From Pseudomonas koreensis (GTDB lineage: Bacteria > Pseudomonadota > Gammaproteobacteria > Pseudomonadales > Pseudomonadaceae), in assembly GCF_024169245.1 (NCBI RefSeq), contig NZ_JALJWP010000001.1, forward strand, positions 5,248,501-5,312,500: a DNA stretch of 64,000 bases, in the 5' to 3' direction. The notes beneath the pieces were generated by a model. That model ran no database searches. It saw only the letters and a program-made list of their open reading frames with translations, and was not told the origin of the DNA. A program made the position numbers and the translations under genes. Positions 41,115 through 50,904 of the stretch are shown here, one piece after another. The number at the start of each line of letters is the position of its first letter. Position 1 is the first letter of the stretch.

Positions 41115-43262
41115 TTAACCGAAGAAGCGTTGGCCGTTTTTGGCCATTTCGCGCAGCTTCGCGGTCGGGTGGTACAGCGCGCCCAAATCAGCGTACTGGT
41201 CAGCCAGGGCAACGAACTCGGCAACACCGATCGAATCGATGTAGCGCAGCGCACCGCCACGGAATGGAGGGAAACCGATACCGTAGACCAGACCCATGTC
41301 GGCTTCGGCGGCGGTTTCAACGATGCCGTCTTCCAGGCAGCGCACGGTTTCCAGGCACAGCGGGATCATCATCCAGTTGATGATGTCTTCGTCAGTGACT
41401 TCGCGCTGCTCGTAAACGATCGGCTTGAGCACTTCCAGCACCGACGGATCGGCGACTTTCTTCTGCTTGCCTTTCTTGTCGGCCTCGTAGGCGTAGAAGC
41501 CCTTGCCGTTCTTCTGGCCCAGGCGTTTGGCTTCGTACAGCACGTCAATAGCCGAACGACGGTCATCCTTCATGCGGTCCGGGAAACCTTCAGCCATGAC
41601 GTCACGACCGTGGTGACCGGTGTCGATGCCGACCACGTCCATCAGGTACGCCGGGCCCATCGGCCAGCCGAATTTTTCCATGACCTTGTCGATACGCACG
41701 AAGTCGACACCGGCGCTGACCAGCTTGGCGAAACCGCCGAAGTACGGGAACAGCACGCGGTTGACCAAAAAGCCCGGGCAGTCATTGACGACGATCGGGT
41801 TCTTGCCCATTTTCTTGGCGTAGGCAACGGTGGTGGCAATGGCCAGCTCGCTGGACTTCTCGCCACGGATCACTTCCACCAGCGGCATCATGTGCACCGG
41901 GTTGAAGAAGTGCATGCCGACGAAGTTTTCCGGGCGCTTGAGGGCCTTGGCCAGCAGGCTGATGGAAATGGTCGAGGTGTTGGACGCGAGAATGGTGTCC
42001 TCTTTGACCTTGTCTTCGACTTCAGCCAATACCGCTTGCTTGACCTTCGGGTTCTCGACCACAGCTTCGACGACCAGGTCGACGTGACCGAAGTCACCGT
42101 AGGACAGGGTCGGACGAATGCCGTTGAGCACTTCCGCCATCTTCGCGGCGGTCATGCGACCCTTGTCAACGCGCCCGACCAACAGCTTGGCAGCTTCGGC
42201 CAGACCCTGTTCGATACCGTGCTCGTTGATGTCCTTCATCAGGATCGGCGTGCCTTTGGAGGCCGACTGATAAGCGATACCGCCACCCATGATGCCGGCG
42301 CCGAGTACGGCAGCCTGCTTCACGTCCTTGGCGATTTCGTCGTAGGCCTTGGCCTTTTTCTTCAATTCCTGATCGTTCAGGAACAGGCCGATCAGGCTCT
42401 GCGCAGCGGAGGTCTTGGCCAGTTTGACGAAGCCTGCAGCTTCCACTTCCAGTGCCTTGTCGCGACCGAAGTTCGCGGCTTTCTGGATGGTCTTGATCGC
42501 TTCAACCGGCGCCGGGTAATTCGGGCCGGCCTGGCCAGCCACGAAACCTTTGGCGGTTTCGAAAGCCATCATTTGTTCAATGGCGTTCAACTTGAGTTTT
42601 TCAAGTTTCGGCTGACGCTTGGCCTTGTAATCGAACTCGCCGGAGATGGCCCGTTTGATCAGTTCAAGGGCAGCTTCCTGCAGCTTCTCTGGAGCAACCA
42701 CGGCGTCGACGGCGCTGACTTTCAGTGCGTCTTCAGGACGGTTTTCCTTGCCGGCGGCAATCCACTCGATGGCGTTGTCGACACCGATCAGACGCGGCAG
42801 ACGCACAGTACCGCCGAAGCCTGGGTAGATGCCCAGCTTGACTTCCGGCAGACCGATCTTGGCCTTGGTGGACATGACGCGATAGTCGGCCGCCAGGCAC
42901 ATTTCCAGACCGCCACCGAGGGCGATACCGTTGATGGCCGCGACGGTTGGGACGTTGAGGTCTTCGAAATCGCTGAAGATCTTGTTGGCTTCGAGATTGC
43001 CAGCAACCAGCTCGGCATCCGGCAGCTTGAAGTTGTCGACAAATTCGGTGATGTCGGCGCCGACGATGAACACGTCCTTGCCGCTGCTGACGATCACACC
43101 CTTGATCGAAGCATCTGCCTTGATGGTGTCTACGGCCTGACGCAGTTCGTTCAGGGTTAGACGGTTGAACTTGTTGACGGACTCACCCTTGAGGTCGAAT
43201 TTCAATTCGACGATGCCACTTTCAAGAGCGTTAACCGTGATGGCTTTACCTTCGTAAATCAT
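41115..43262 (-). CDS. fadB: Multifunctional fatty-acid oxidation complex, alpha subunit
   Basis: 715 residues from ATG 43262 (GGAG 8 bases upstream; a TTG one codon earlier is unlikely). The crotonase domain (1-190; [18 protein letters not shown]) gives enoyl-CoA hydratase/isomerase activity. The 3-hydroxyacyl-CoA dehydrogenase part follows, with Rossmann motif [15 protein letters not shown] near 318 and [14 protein letters not shown]. The C-terminal domains complete it. It performs the middle steps of beta-oxidation. A PsrA-like element lies about 150 bases upstream. Confidence 0.97.
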   Translation of the reverse strand: MIYEGKAITVNALESGIVELKFDLKGESVNKFNRLTLNELRQAVDTIKADASIKGVIVSSGKDVFIVGADITEFVDNFKLPDAELVAGNLEANKIFSDFEDLNVPTVAAINGIALGGGLEMCLAADYRVMSTKAKIGLPEVKLGIYPGFGGTVRLPRLIGVDNAIEWIAAGKENRPEDALKVSAVDAVVAPEKLQEAALELIKRAISGEFDYKAKRQPKLEKLKLNAIEQMMAFETAKGFVAGQAGPNYPAPVEAIKTIQKAANFGRDKALEVEAAGFVKLAKTSAAQSLIGLFLNDQELKKKAKAYDEIAKDVKQAAVLGAGIMGGGIAYQSASKGTPILMKDINEHGIEQGLAEAAKLLVGRVDKGRMTAAKMAEVLNGIRPTLSYGDFGHVDLVVEAVVENPKVKQAVLAEVEDKVKEDTILASNTSTISISLLAKALKRPENFVGMHFFNPVHMMPLVEVIRGEKSSELAIATTVAYAKKMGKNPIVVNDCPGFLVNRVLFPYFGGFAKLVSAGVDFVRIDKVMEKFGWPMGPAYLMDVVGIDTGHHGRDVMAEGFPDRMKDDRRSAIDVLYEAKRLGQKNGKGFYAYEADKKGKQKKVADPSVLEVLKPIVYEQREVTDEDIINWMMIPLCLETVRCLEDGIVETAAEADMGLVYGIGFPPFRGGALRYIDSIGVAEFVALADQYADLGALYHPTAKLREMAKNGQRFFG

Positions 43263-43412
43263 CAACTGATCTCCACGATATGGAAGCTGAACAGTACACG
43301 TCGGAGGCAGGCATATGGCTCAGAAGGACGCTTGTTCGTCGATGCTGATACCTGTCCGCCTGGCACACCCGCCAACGCGATAGTCGGGATTCTGTAGGAG
43401 CAGTCTGTAAGA

Positions 43413-43439
43413 CAAACGCTCAATTCATACGCCCGTTTG
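43413..43439. promoter_or_regulatory. Candidate degenerate PsrA operator upstream of fadB
   Basis: 27 bases with outer half-sites CAAAC (43413) and GTTTG (43435). CATAC-GCCC-GTTTG (43426-43439) is one mismatch from the PsrA palindrome CAAAC-N4-GTTTG, and CAAAC-GCTC-AATTC overlaps it by one base, exactly the arrangement seen on the psrA promoter. fadBA is a known PsrA target in P. aeruginosa. Confidence 0.5.
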
Positions 43440-43581
43440 ATTCGGGTACGTCACATTCACGGAATTTCAGACAATTGTCAATCGCCCTAAATTCGGGCTG
43501 AAAAGCGACTTTGCAGTCATTCTTGCACCATGATGAGTAGCAACACGCGCCCGCATGGCCAGTCATTCATAGAATCAATAG

Positions 43582-43738
43582 TTAGAAAAGTCGCCCTAAT
43601 TCCCGACGCCCCCTGTTCAGAAGGCTACGCTAGGTGGACATTCGGAGAATGTGCCGGGGCGCACAAAGCGCCTGTCGTGAAAAAGATTACCGGCCTGCCT
43701 GGCGGTCCCGCCCGACGAATCATGTCGGGCTTTTTATT
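43582..43738 (+). ncRNA. Candidate small RNA between fadB and a hypothetical gene
   Basis: No plus-strand gene precedes the strong plus-strand terminator at 43711-43737, so a transcript must start within the gap. Upstream of it lie a 6-bp ACATTC-GGA-GAATGT hairpin (43638-43652), enclosed by CGCCCC (43607) pairing with GGGGCG (43656), and an alternative GGCGC-ACAAA-GCGCC hairpin (43658-43672) that competes for the same bases. A TAGAAT at 43570-43575 may be the -10; the -35 is poor. The 5' end is a guess. I do not match it to a named RNA family. Confidence 0.4.
43711..43737 (+). terminator. Plus-strand terminator without a preceding gene
   Basis: CCCGAC, 7-base loop, GTCGGG, then CTTTTTATT. 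The T-run exists only for the plus strand, where the nearest upstream features are minus-strand genes. The whole gap 43263-43787 holds no credible ORF. Confidence 0.8.
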
Positions 43739-43787
43739 GCGCGTCTGCCGGATGTTTCACACCGTTGCAGTGAGAAAAGTCCACGCA

Positions 43788-44225
43788 TCACGCCAGCGCT
43801 TTCAAGGTCGCATCGATATCCTGCAAAACCGTCGCCTCGCCCTTCTCGCCCCAGTACAAGGCGATCATCTGCTTGTCCGCTTCGATCTTGAAAACATTGC
43901 CCGGCAATTTTTCGAAATAATCCAGCAGCGTCCGGTCATCGCAGACTTCTTGCCATTGATTGACCCAAACGCCCGGGGTTTTCTGCCAGTACGTCCAGCA
44001 CGCCGGCTGACTGCCACGCCGCGGCCGGTGGTACTGGGCGCACGGATTCGGCGGCTCAGGCAACAGCCAGTGCGGCCACTCCTGCGGCGCCAGTTGCATG
44101 GCCAGGCCGATGCGTCGCGCCTCCATGCGCAGGGCCATGCGCCCGCTCTGCGTACGCGATGGGCGCAACCAGGCCAGCGGACTTAAAACTACCAGCAGGA
44201 TTGACACCACCAGCCAGACCGTCAT
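43788..44225 (-). CDS. Hypothetical protein with one N-terminal membrane helix
   Basis: 145 residues from ATG 44225 (GGGAG 7 bases upstream). Residues 1-19 form a TM helix (MTVWLVVSILLVVLSPLAWL), followed by a basic segment and a Trp-rich, mixed alpha/beta soluble part. It probably anchors in the inner membrane with the C-terminus in the cytoplasm, by the positive-inside rule. It is conserved at this place in pseudomonads, next to the universal stress gene. I do not recognise a domain. Confidence 0.75.
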   Translation of the reverse strand: MTVWLVVSILLVVLSPLAWLRPSRTQSGRMALRMEARRIGLAMQLAPQEWPHWLLPEPPNPCAQYHRPRRGSQPACWTYWQKTPGVWVNQWQEVCDDRTLLDYFEKLPGNVFKIEADKQMIALYWGEKGEATVLQDIDATLKALA

Positions 44226-44328
44226 ATCTGTACTCCCGATTTTTGATGAGCCCATTGTGTCACTAGCGAACCAATGCGCTTGAAACCAGCCATACTTACC
44301 AATATCGAACCCTCAGGAGGAGCACCTC

Positions 44329-44766
44329 ATGCCCTACCACCACATACTGGTCGCTGTAGATCTGACCGAAGAGTGCGACCCTGTGATCCACCGCGCCCGC
44401 GAGCTGTCGGTGAGCAACGGTGCCAAGTTGTCGCTGGTGCATATCGTTGAACCGATGGCCATGGCGTTCGGCGGCGACGTGCCGATGGACCTGTCACAAC
44501 TGCAACAACAGCAGTTCGATCAGGCCAAGGAACGTCTGGAAAAACTGAAATCGAAATATCCCGAGCTCGAAGGCGCCAATTGCCATCTGACCTACGGCCA
44601 GCCACGCCAGGAAATCCATCACTTCGCCAAGGAACAAGCGTGCGATCTGATCGTGGTCGGCAGCCACGGCCGTCACGGCCTGGCGTTGTTGCTTGGCTCG
44701 ACTGCCAACGACGTGCTGCACGGTGCGCCTTGCGATGTACTGGCGGTGCACCTGGTCAAACGCTGA
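44329..44766 (+). CDS. Universal stress protein, UspA family
   Basis: 145 residues with the Usp fold: ILVAVDLTEECDPVI at the N-terminus, and C-terminal ATP-binding-like G-x2-G-x9-G(S/T) motif in GSHGRHGLALLLGS. Family members are induced under growth arrest and stress and many bind nucleotides. AGGAGG lies 11 bases before the ATG. It is divergent from the hypothetical membrane protein. Confidence 0.92.
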   Translation: MPYHHILVAVDLTEECDPVIHRARELSVSNGAKLSLVHIVEPMAMAFGGDVPMDLSQLQQQQFDQAKERLEKLKSKYPELEGANCHLTYGQPRQEIHHFAKEQACDLIVVGSHGRHGLALLLGSTANDVLHGAPCDVLAVHLVKR

Positions 44767-44778
44767 AATAATGTTCCA

Positions 44779-44869
44779 TGTAGGAGTGAGCCTGCTCGCG
44801 AGAGCGTTCTGACAGTCGACAAATTCGTTGAATGCCAAACCGCTATCGCGATCAGGCTCACTCCTACAA
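44779..44869. repeat. REP doublet, GTAGGAGTGAGCCTGCTCGCGA family
   Basis: Inverted 24-base arms, the right arm with one change (GCGATCAGG for GCGAGCAGG), around a spacer of about 40 bases. It shares its family with the element at 7058. Confidence 0.85.
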
Positions 44870-44889
44870 GGGAACTGCGTTTACATATG

Positions 44890-44926
44890 AAAAGCCCGGC
44901 GCTCATTACTGAGCGCCGGGCTTTTT
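44890..44926. terminator. Bidirectional terminator between usp and uup
   Basis: Stem AAGCCCGGCGCTCA / TGAGCGCCGGGCTT, 4-base loop, with an A-run before and T-run after. It serves the two convergent genes. Confidence 0.92.
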
Positions 44927-44940
44927 CATATCAGGATCAA

Positions 44941-46863
44941 TCAGGCATCCAGCTCGGCCCAACGCTCAACCAACACATCCAGTTCGGCCTGCAGTTGCTC
45001 CAGCGAAGCTATCACCTTGGCCGTTTCCGCCGGCGGACGCTGATAGAAACCGGCCTCAGCCATTTCCGCCTCAACCGCCGCAATCTGCTGTTCCTTGGCG
45101 TCGATATCGCCCGGCAAGGCTTCCAGCTCGCGCTGCAGCTTGTAGCTCAACTTCTTCTTGGCAGCCGGTGCAGCAGCGGCAGGCGCAGCAACCACAGCAG
45201 GTTCAGCGGTAACCACCGCTGAATTCAGGTCAGCCTTGCCCGACTTGCTTTCAGTCACACCCAGCAGACGCGGCGAGCCGCCCTGACGGATCCAGTCCTG
45301 ATAGCCACCAACGTACTCACGAACCTTGCCTTCGCCCTCGAAGACCAGCGTGCTGGTGACCACGTTGTCGAGGAATGCCCGGTCGTGGCTGACCATCAGT
45401 ACGGTGCCGTTGAAGGTCAGCAGCACTTCTTCGAGCAGCTCGAGGGTTTCCACATCGAGGTCGTTGGTTGGTTCGTCGAGTACCAGCAGGTTGGCCGGTT
45501 TGCTGAACAGCTTCGCCAGCAACAGTCGTGCGCGCTCACCACCCGACAACGCCTTGACCGGCGTGCGCGCACGCTGCGGACTAAACAGGAAGTCGCCGAG
45601 ATAGCTCAGCACGTGGCGGCTCTGCCCGTCGATGTCGATGAAGTCACGACCTTCGGCGACGTTGTCGATCACGGTTTTTTCCAGATCCAGCTGATGGCGC
45701 AACTGGTCGAAATAGGCCACGTCGATGCGCGTGCCCTCTTCGACTTTGCCGCTGGTCGGTTGCAGACCGCTGAGCATCAGTTTCAGCAGTGTGGTCTTGC
45801 CGGTACCGTTGGCGCCGAGCAGACCGATACGGTCGCCGCGCTGCAGGACCATGGAGAAATCCTTGATCAGGAACGGCCCGCCCGGGTGCGCGAAGCTCAC
45901 GTTCTCCAGCACCATCACCTGCTTGCCGGATTTGTCGGCGGTTTCCAGCTGGATGTTGGCTTTGCCGGTACGCTCGCGACGCTCACTGCGCTCGACGCGC
46001 AGGGCCTTCAGCGCACGCACGCGGCCTTCGTTACGGGTACGCCGGGCCTTGATGCCCTGGCGGATCCACACTTCTTCCTGAGCCAGGCGCTTGTCGAACA
46101 GCGCATTGGCGGTTTCTTCAGCGGCCAGTGCGGCCTCTTTGTGCACGAGGAAACTGGCGTAGTCGCCGTTCCAGTCGATCAGGCCGCCGCGATCCAGTTC
46201 AAGAATGCGAGTGGCCAGGTTTTGCAAGAAGGAACGGTCGTGCGTGATGAACAGCACGGCGCCCTGGAAATCTTTCAGCGCTTCTTCGAGCCAGGCAATC
46301 GCACCGATGTCCAGGTGGTTGGTTGGTTCGTCGAGCAGCAGCAGATCCGGTTCGGACACCAGCGCCTGCGCCAGCAGGACGCGACGACGCCAGCCGCCGG
46401 ACAGCTCGGCAAGGGTCTTGTCGGCCGGCAGTTGCAGGCGGCTCAGGGTGCTGTCGACCAGCGTCTGCAAGCGCCAGCCGTCACGGGCTTCGAGGTCGTG
46501 CTGGACGTGCATCAGCTTGTCCAGATCGGCGTCGGTGACGATGTTCTGGCTCAGATGGTGATATTCGGCGAGCAACGCGCCAACACCATCGAGGCCTTCA
46601 GCCACCACGTCGAATACCGTCCGGTCGTCGGCCACCGGCAATTCTTGCGGCAATTCGCCGATTTTCAGACCGGGGGCACGCCACACCGAGCCGTCATCGG
46701 GCTTCTGATCGCCCTTGACCAGTTTCATCATGCTGGACTTGCCAGTGCCGTTGCGGCCGATGATGCACACCCGCTCTCCACGGGCGATCTGCCAGGATAC
46801 CTTGTCCAACAACGGCATAGCGCCGAACGCAAGGGACACATCGCTGAATTTGAGCAGGGTCAT
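44941..46863 (-). CDS. uup: ABC-F ATPase Uup
   Basis: 640 residues from ATG 46863 (GGAG upstream). Two ABC modules: first Walker A GRNGTGKSS and signature LSGGWRRR, second Walker A GANGTGKTT and signature LSGGERAR. The two are joined by the ABC-F arm/linker with RRERTGKANIQLETADKS. The C-terminal 80 residues form an Ala-rich linker and coiled coil characteristic of Uup. ABC-F proteins lack membrane domains and act on ribosomes or DNA; Uup affects transposon excision and translation. Confidence 0.93.
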   Translation of the reverse strand: MTLLKFSDVSLAFGAMPLLDKVSWQIARGERVCIIGRNGTGKSSMMKLVKGDQKPDDGSVWRAPGLKIGELPQELPVADDRTVFDVVAEGLDGVGALLAEYHHLSQNIVTDADLDKLMHVQHDLEARDGWRLQTLVDSTLSRLQLPADKTLAELSGGWRRRVLLAQALVSEPDLLLLDEPTNHLDIGAIAWLEEALKDFQGAVLFITHDRSFLQNLATRILELDRGGLIDWNGDYASFLVHKEAALAAEETANALFDKRLAQEEVWIRQGIKARRTRNEGRVRALKALRVERSERRERTGKANIQLETADKSGKQVMVLENVSFAHPGGPFLIKDFSMVLQRGDRIGLLGANGTGKTTLLKLMLSGLQPTSGKVEEGTRIDVAYFDQLRHQLDLEKTVIDNVAEGRDFIDIDGQSRHVLSYLGDFLFSPQRARTPVKALSGGERARLLLAKLFSKPANLLVLDEPTNDLDVETLELLEEVLLTFNGTVLMVSHDRAFLDNVVTSTLVFEGEGKVREYVGGYQDWIRQGGSPRLLGVTESKSGKADLNSAVVTAEPAVVAAPAAAAPAAKKKLSYKLQRELEALPGDIDAKEQQIAAVEAEMAEAGFYQRPPAETAKVIASLEQLQAELDVLVERWAELDA

Positions 46864-47077
46864 GAGCTTCTCCAAAAACCGGGGGCGCATTCTACCCGAC
46901 TTGGGGCTTCAGCAGGCCGGCAATTTGTCGGTCGAAGCACTCTGCACAACATTTGTTGCGAACTTGTGCAGCGAGGCTCGCAAAGCTTTCGCCGCTTGCT
47001 GGCAAAAGGCTAAGCTACAGGCAATTCAGTGCGGATTTCGGTCAGCACTTGTCATGATTTCTCTGCCCGGATGTCTC

Positions 47078-49006
47078 ATGCGCAGTCGCCTTCTCAGTGT
47101 TTTGTCCTGCTTGTTACTCACCGCCGCTGCCGCTCAATCCGTCCAGGCGGTGGACCTTTCCACCCAACGCCAGTATTACGATGAAGCCAAACGCGCCCTG
47201 GCCAAGGGCGATACCGGCCCGTATTTCCGCTACAGCCAGGCGCTGGCCGATTATCCGTTGGAACCGTACCTGGCCTACGACGAACTGACTGCGCGCCTGA
47301 AGACGGCGAGCAATGCGGAGATCGAGAAATTCCTCGCCGAACACGGCGACCTGCCGCAAGCCAACTGGATGAAGCTGCGCTGGTTGCGCTGGCTCGCCGA
47401 CCGCGGCGACTGGGCGACCTTCGTCAAGTACTACGATCCGAAGCTGAACTTCACCGAGCTCGACTGCCTCAACGCGCAGTATCAGATCAGCCACGACAAG
47501 AAAGCCGAAGGCTATGCCAACGCGGAAAAACTCTGGCTGACCGGCAAATCGCAACCGGCCGCCTGTGACACCCTGTTCGGTATCTGGGCCGCGGACGGCC
47601 AATTGACCGAGCAGAAACGCTGGGAGCGCACCAAGCTCGCCGCGCAAGCACGCAATTATCCGCTGGCCAACAGTCTGATCAACGGCCTGACCACCCTCGC
47701 CCCGCGCGGTCGCTTGCTGGTCGACGTGGCGCAGAAACCCGAACTGCTCAATCAGCCCTCGCGCTTCACCCCGGCCGACGAGCCGATGTCCGACGTGGTT
47801 AGCCTCGGCCTGCGCCGCCTCGCCAGGCAGGACCCGGACAAGGCCATGGCCTTGCTCGACGGTTATGCCAGCAGCATGCATTTTTCTCGTGATGAAAAAG
47901 TCGCGATCGCCCGTGAGATCGGTCTGACCCTCGCGCGCCGTTTCGACAGCCGCGCCCTGGACGTGATGACCAAATACGATCCGGAGCTGCGCGACAACAC
48001 CGTCTCGGAATGGCGCCTGCGCCTGCTGCTGCGTCTGGCCCGCTGGAATGATGCGTACGAGCTGACCAAACGTCTGCCGCAAGACCTGGCCACCACTAAC
48101 CGTTGGCGCTACTGGCAGGCGCGCAGCCTGGAACTGGCCCAGCCACAAAACCCGCAAGCGCTGACCCTGTACAAGAATCTGGCGCGGGAACGTGACTTCT
48201 ACGGCTTCCTCGCCGCAGACCGTTCACAGTCGCCTTACTCGCTGAACAACAAGCCGCTGGTGCTGAGCCAGGCACTGATCAACAAAGTGCGAAACACCCC
48301 CGGTGTACGTCGTGCGCTGGAGTTTCACGCGCGCGGGCAGATCGTCGACGGGCGTCGCGAGTGGTATCACGTCAGCCGCCATTTCAACCGCGATGAAATG
48401 GTCGCCCAGGCCAAGCTGGCCTACGACCTGAAGTGGTACTTCCCGGCGATTCGCACCATCAGTCAGGCGCAGTATTGGGACGATCTGGACATCCGCTTCC
48501 CGATGGCGCACCGCGATACCCTCGTGCGCGAAGCCAAGGTGCGTGGACTGCATTCGAGCTGGGTGTTCGCCATCACCCGGCAGGAAAGCGCCTTCATGGA
48601 CGACGCGCGCTCGGGCGTCGGCGCCAGCGGTCTGATGCAATTGATGCCGGGCACCGCCAAGGAAACCGCGCGCAAGTTCAGCATTCCGCTGGCCTCGCCA
48701 CAGCAAGTGCTCGATCCGGACAAGAACATCCAGCTCGGTGCCGCTTATCTGAGCCAGGTGCACAGTCAGTTCAACGGCAACCGCGTGCTCGCCTCGGCCG
48801 CTTACAACGCCGGCCCCGGACGCGTGCGTCAGTGGCTGCGCGGCGCCGATCACCTGAGCTTCGACGTCTGGGTGGAAAGCATTCCGTTCGACGAAACCCG
48901 TCAGTACGTGCAGAACGTGCTGTCGTACTCGGTGATCTATGGTCAGAAGCTCAACTCGCCACAACCGCTGGTGGATTGGCATGAGCGGTATTTTGATGAT
49001 CAATAA
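47078..49006 (+). CDS. slt: Soluble lytic murein transglycosylase
   Basis: 642 residues from ATG 47078; an in-frame ATG at 47054 is the alternative. A Sec signal peptide ends near SVQA. The long superhelical U- and L-domain of repeated helices (about 30-460) precedes the C-terminal SLT domain: catalytic Glu in TRQESAF near residue 508, GLMQLMPGTAKE, and AAYNAGPGR near 575. It cleaves glycan strands to 1,6-anhydro-muropeptides in the periplasm, feeding the NagZ recycling path. The start lies 200 bases from the divergent uup. Confidence 0.95.
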   Translation: MRSRLLSVLSCLLLTAAAAQSVQAVDLSTQRQYYDEAKRALAKGDTGPYFRYSQALADYPLEPYLAYDELTARLKTASNAEIEKFLAEHGDLPQANWMKLRWLRWLADRGDWATFVKYYDPKLNFTELDCLNAQYQISHDKKAEGYANAEKLWLTGKSQPAACDTLFGIWAADGQLTEQKRWERTKLAAQARNYPLANSLINGLTTLAPRGRLLVDVAQKPELLNQPSRFTPADEPMSDVVSLGLRRLARQDPDKAMALLDGYASSMHFSRDEKVAIAREIGLTLARRFDSRALDVMTKYDPELRDNTVSEWRLRLLLRLARWNDAYELTKRLPQDLATTNRWRYWQARSLELAQPQNPQALTLYKNLARERDFYGFLAADRSQSPYSLNNKPLVLSQALINKVRNTPGVRRALEFHARGQIVDGRREWYHVSRHFNRDEMVAQAKLAYDLKWYFPAIRTISQAQYWDDLDIRFPMAHRDTLVREAKVRGLHSSWVFAITRQESAFMDDARSGVGASGLMQLMPGTAKETARKFSIPLASPQQVLDPDKNIQLGAAYLSQVHSQFNGNRVLASAAYNAGPGRVRQWLRGADHLSFDVWVESIPFDETRQYVQNVLSYSVIYGQKLNSPQPLVDWHERYFDDQ

Positions 49007-49023
49007 CCGGTAATCCCGGTTAC

Positions 49024-49130
49024 GTAGGAGCTGCCGAAGGCTGCGATCTTTTGATCTTGCTTAAAAAATGCCCGCATCTGACTGCGGGCATTTTTACATC
49101 AAAAGATCGCAGCCTTCGGCAGCTCCTACG
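49024..49130. repeat. Intergenic repeat, GTAGGAGCTGCCGAAGG family, enclosing a terminator
   Basis: Inverted arms built on GTAGGAGCTGCCGAAGGCTG and running into CGATCTTTTGAT enclose an intrinsic terminator. The right arm overlaps the stop codon of the convergent exporter gene. Other members start at 51415, 54599 and 58749. Confidence 0.85.
49061..49096. terminator. Bidirectional terminator between slt and the exporter
   Basis: AAAAAATGCCCGCA / TGCGGGCATTTTT with a 6-base loop, in the spacer of the repeat. Confidence 0.9.
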
Positions 49131-50904
49131 AGTCCACTGCGTGGCCATCATTAAACTGCAACGCCGCCAGCCGCGCGTACAGCGGATTGCTGGCGATCAA
49201 TTGCTGGTGTGTCCCCACCGCGACCAGCTTTCCATGATCCATCACTGCAATTCGATCAGCGTTCTTCACCGTGGCCAGTCGGTGGGCGATCACCAGCGTG
49301 GTGCGGTTTTCCATCAGCGTCGGCAGGGCCTGCTGGATCAGATGCTCGCTCTGTGCATCGAGGGCGCTGGTGGCTTCATCCAGCAGCAGGATCGGCGCGT
49401 CCACCAGCAAGGCTCGGGCGATAGCCAGGCGCTGGCGCTGACCGCCTGACAGTCCAAGGCCGCCGTCGCCGAGATGAGTCTGATAGCCGTCCGGCATCTG
49501 TTCGATGAAGTCGTGGGCGTGGGCGATTCGCGCAGCTTCCTTGACCTGCGCAAGCGTGGCGGTAGGGCAGCCATAGCGAATGTTTTCCTCCACACTGCCG
49601 AAGAACAGCGCAGGGGTTTGCGAGACCAGTGCGAAACAGCGGCGCAGGTCCAGCGGATCAAGGCTGGTGAGCGGCACGCCATCGAGCAGAATCTGGCCCT
49701 CGCACGGATCGTAGAAGCGCAGCAACAGGTCGTAGATCGTGGACTTGCCCGCACCAGACGGCCCTACCAGTGCAAGGGTTTCGCCCGCCCTCACCGTCAG
49801 ATCCAAGCCGTCGACGGCGTAGCTTTCTGGACGCGACGGGTAGGAAAAGCGCACTTCCCTGAGCTCAAGCTCACCTCTGATCCGCGCGGGCAGCGTCACC
49901 AATCCGCTCGTCGGTGGCTGAATGATGTTTTCCGAGCGCAGCAATTCCGCGATCCGTTCGGCGGCGCCCGCAGCGCGCTGCAGCTCACCGATCACTTCGC
50001 CCAACGTACCGAACGCACTGCCGACGATCAGGCTATAGAACACGAATGCCGCCAGCTCCCCGGCAGAGATCCGACCCGCCATCACGTCCATACCGCCGAC
50101 CCACAACATCACCGCCACCGCGCCCAACACCAGCACGATCACCAGCGTGATCAACCACGCCCGCTGGAAAATGCGTTTACGCGCAGTTTCGAAAGCCTGC
50201 TCGACGGTCGAGGCGAAACGCTGCTCGTCCTGGACCTGGTGGTTGTAGGCCTGCACGGTTTTGATCTGACCGAGGGTTTCCGACACGTAACTGCCGATAT
50301 CGGCGATCCGATCCTGGCTCTGGCGCGACAAATTGCGCACGCGGCGGCCAAATATGAGGATCGGCGCGATCACCAGCGGCAGTGCAATCACGACAATACT
50401 GGTCAACTTCGGATTGGTAATGAACAGCAGCACCACACCGCCGATCACCATCAGCAGATTGCGCAGGAACAGCGAGAGGGACGAGCCGATCACCGATTGC
50501 AGCAGCGTGGTATCGGCGGTCAGGCGCGACTGGATTTCCGAGCTGCGGTTGTCCTCATAAAAGCCCGGATGCAGATACACCAGGTGATTGAACACCTGAC
50601 GACGAATATCGGCGACCACGCGCTCGCCGATCCACGACACCAGATAGAAACGAGCGAAAGTGCCGAGCGCCAGCCCGAGCACCAGCAGCATGAAAATGCC
50701 GATGGACTGATTGAGCAGATGCGGCGATCGGGTCATGAAACCCTGGTCTACCAACAACTTGATGCCCTGCCCCATCGACAGGGTAATGCCGGCGGTGACG
50801 ATCAGCGCGAGCAAAGCGCCGAAGGCATGCCAGCGATACGGCAGGAGAAAATGACTGGTCAGGCGCAGGGCGCGCCGGTGTCGGGAAGAAAGCATGGAGA
50901 TCAT
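49126..50904 (-). CDS. MsbA-like ABC exporter half-transporter
   Basis: 592 residues from ATG 50904; GTG 50913 and ATG 50895 are alternatives, none with a strong ribosome site. Six TM helices span about 20-320, then an ATPase with Walker A GPSGAGKST, signature LGLSGGQRQRLA, Walker B ILLLDEATSALD and H-loop VIAHRLAT. It should homodimerise and export a lipid or hydrophobic drug. It is a relative of, but not clearly, the essential MsbA. The TAG stop is provided by the arm of the repeat. Confidence 0.85.
   Translation of the reverse strand: MISMLSSRHRRALRLTSHFLLPYRWHAFGALLALIVTAGITLSMGQGIKLLVDQGFMTRSPHLLNQSIGIFMLLVLGLALGTFARFYLVSWIGERVVADIRRQVFNHLVYLHPGFYEDNRSSEIQSRLTADTTLLQSVIGSSLSLFLRNLLMVIGGVVLLFITNPKLTSIVVIALPLVIAPILIFGRRVRNLSRQSQDRIADIGSYVSETLGQIKTVQAYNHQVQDEQRFASTVEQAFETARKRIFQRAWLITLVIVLVLGAVAVMLWVGGMDVMAGRISAGELAAFVFYSLIVGSAFGTLGEVIGELQRAAGAAERIAELLRSENIIQPPTSGLVTLPARIRGELELREVRFSYPSRPESYAVDGLDLTVRAGETLALVGPSGAGKSTIYDLLLRFYDPCEGQILLDGVPLTSLDPLDLRRCFALVSQTPALFFGSVEENIRYGCPTATLAQVKEAARIAHAHDFIEQMPDGYQTHLGDGGLGLSGGQRQRLAIARALLVDAPILLLDEATSALDAQSEHLIQQALPTLMENRTTLVIAHRLATVKNADRIAVMDHGKLVAVGTHQQLIASNPLYARLAALQFNDGHAVDS

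Noticed and set aside
43530..44186. 218-codon plus-strand frame between fadB and usp
   Set aside because: Its second half is antisense to the hypothetical membrane-protein gene and it crosses the terminator at 43711. The non-coding RNA reading explains the structured part better.
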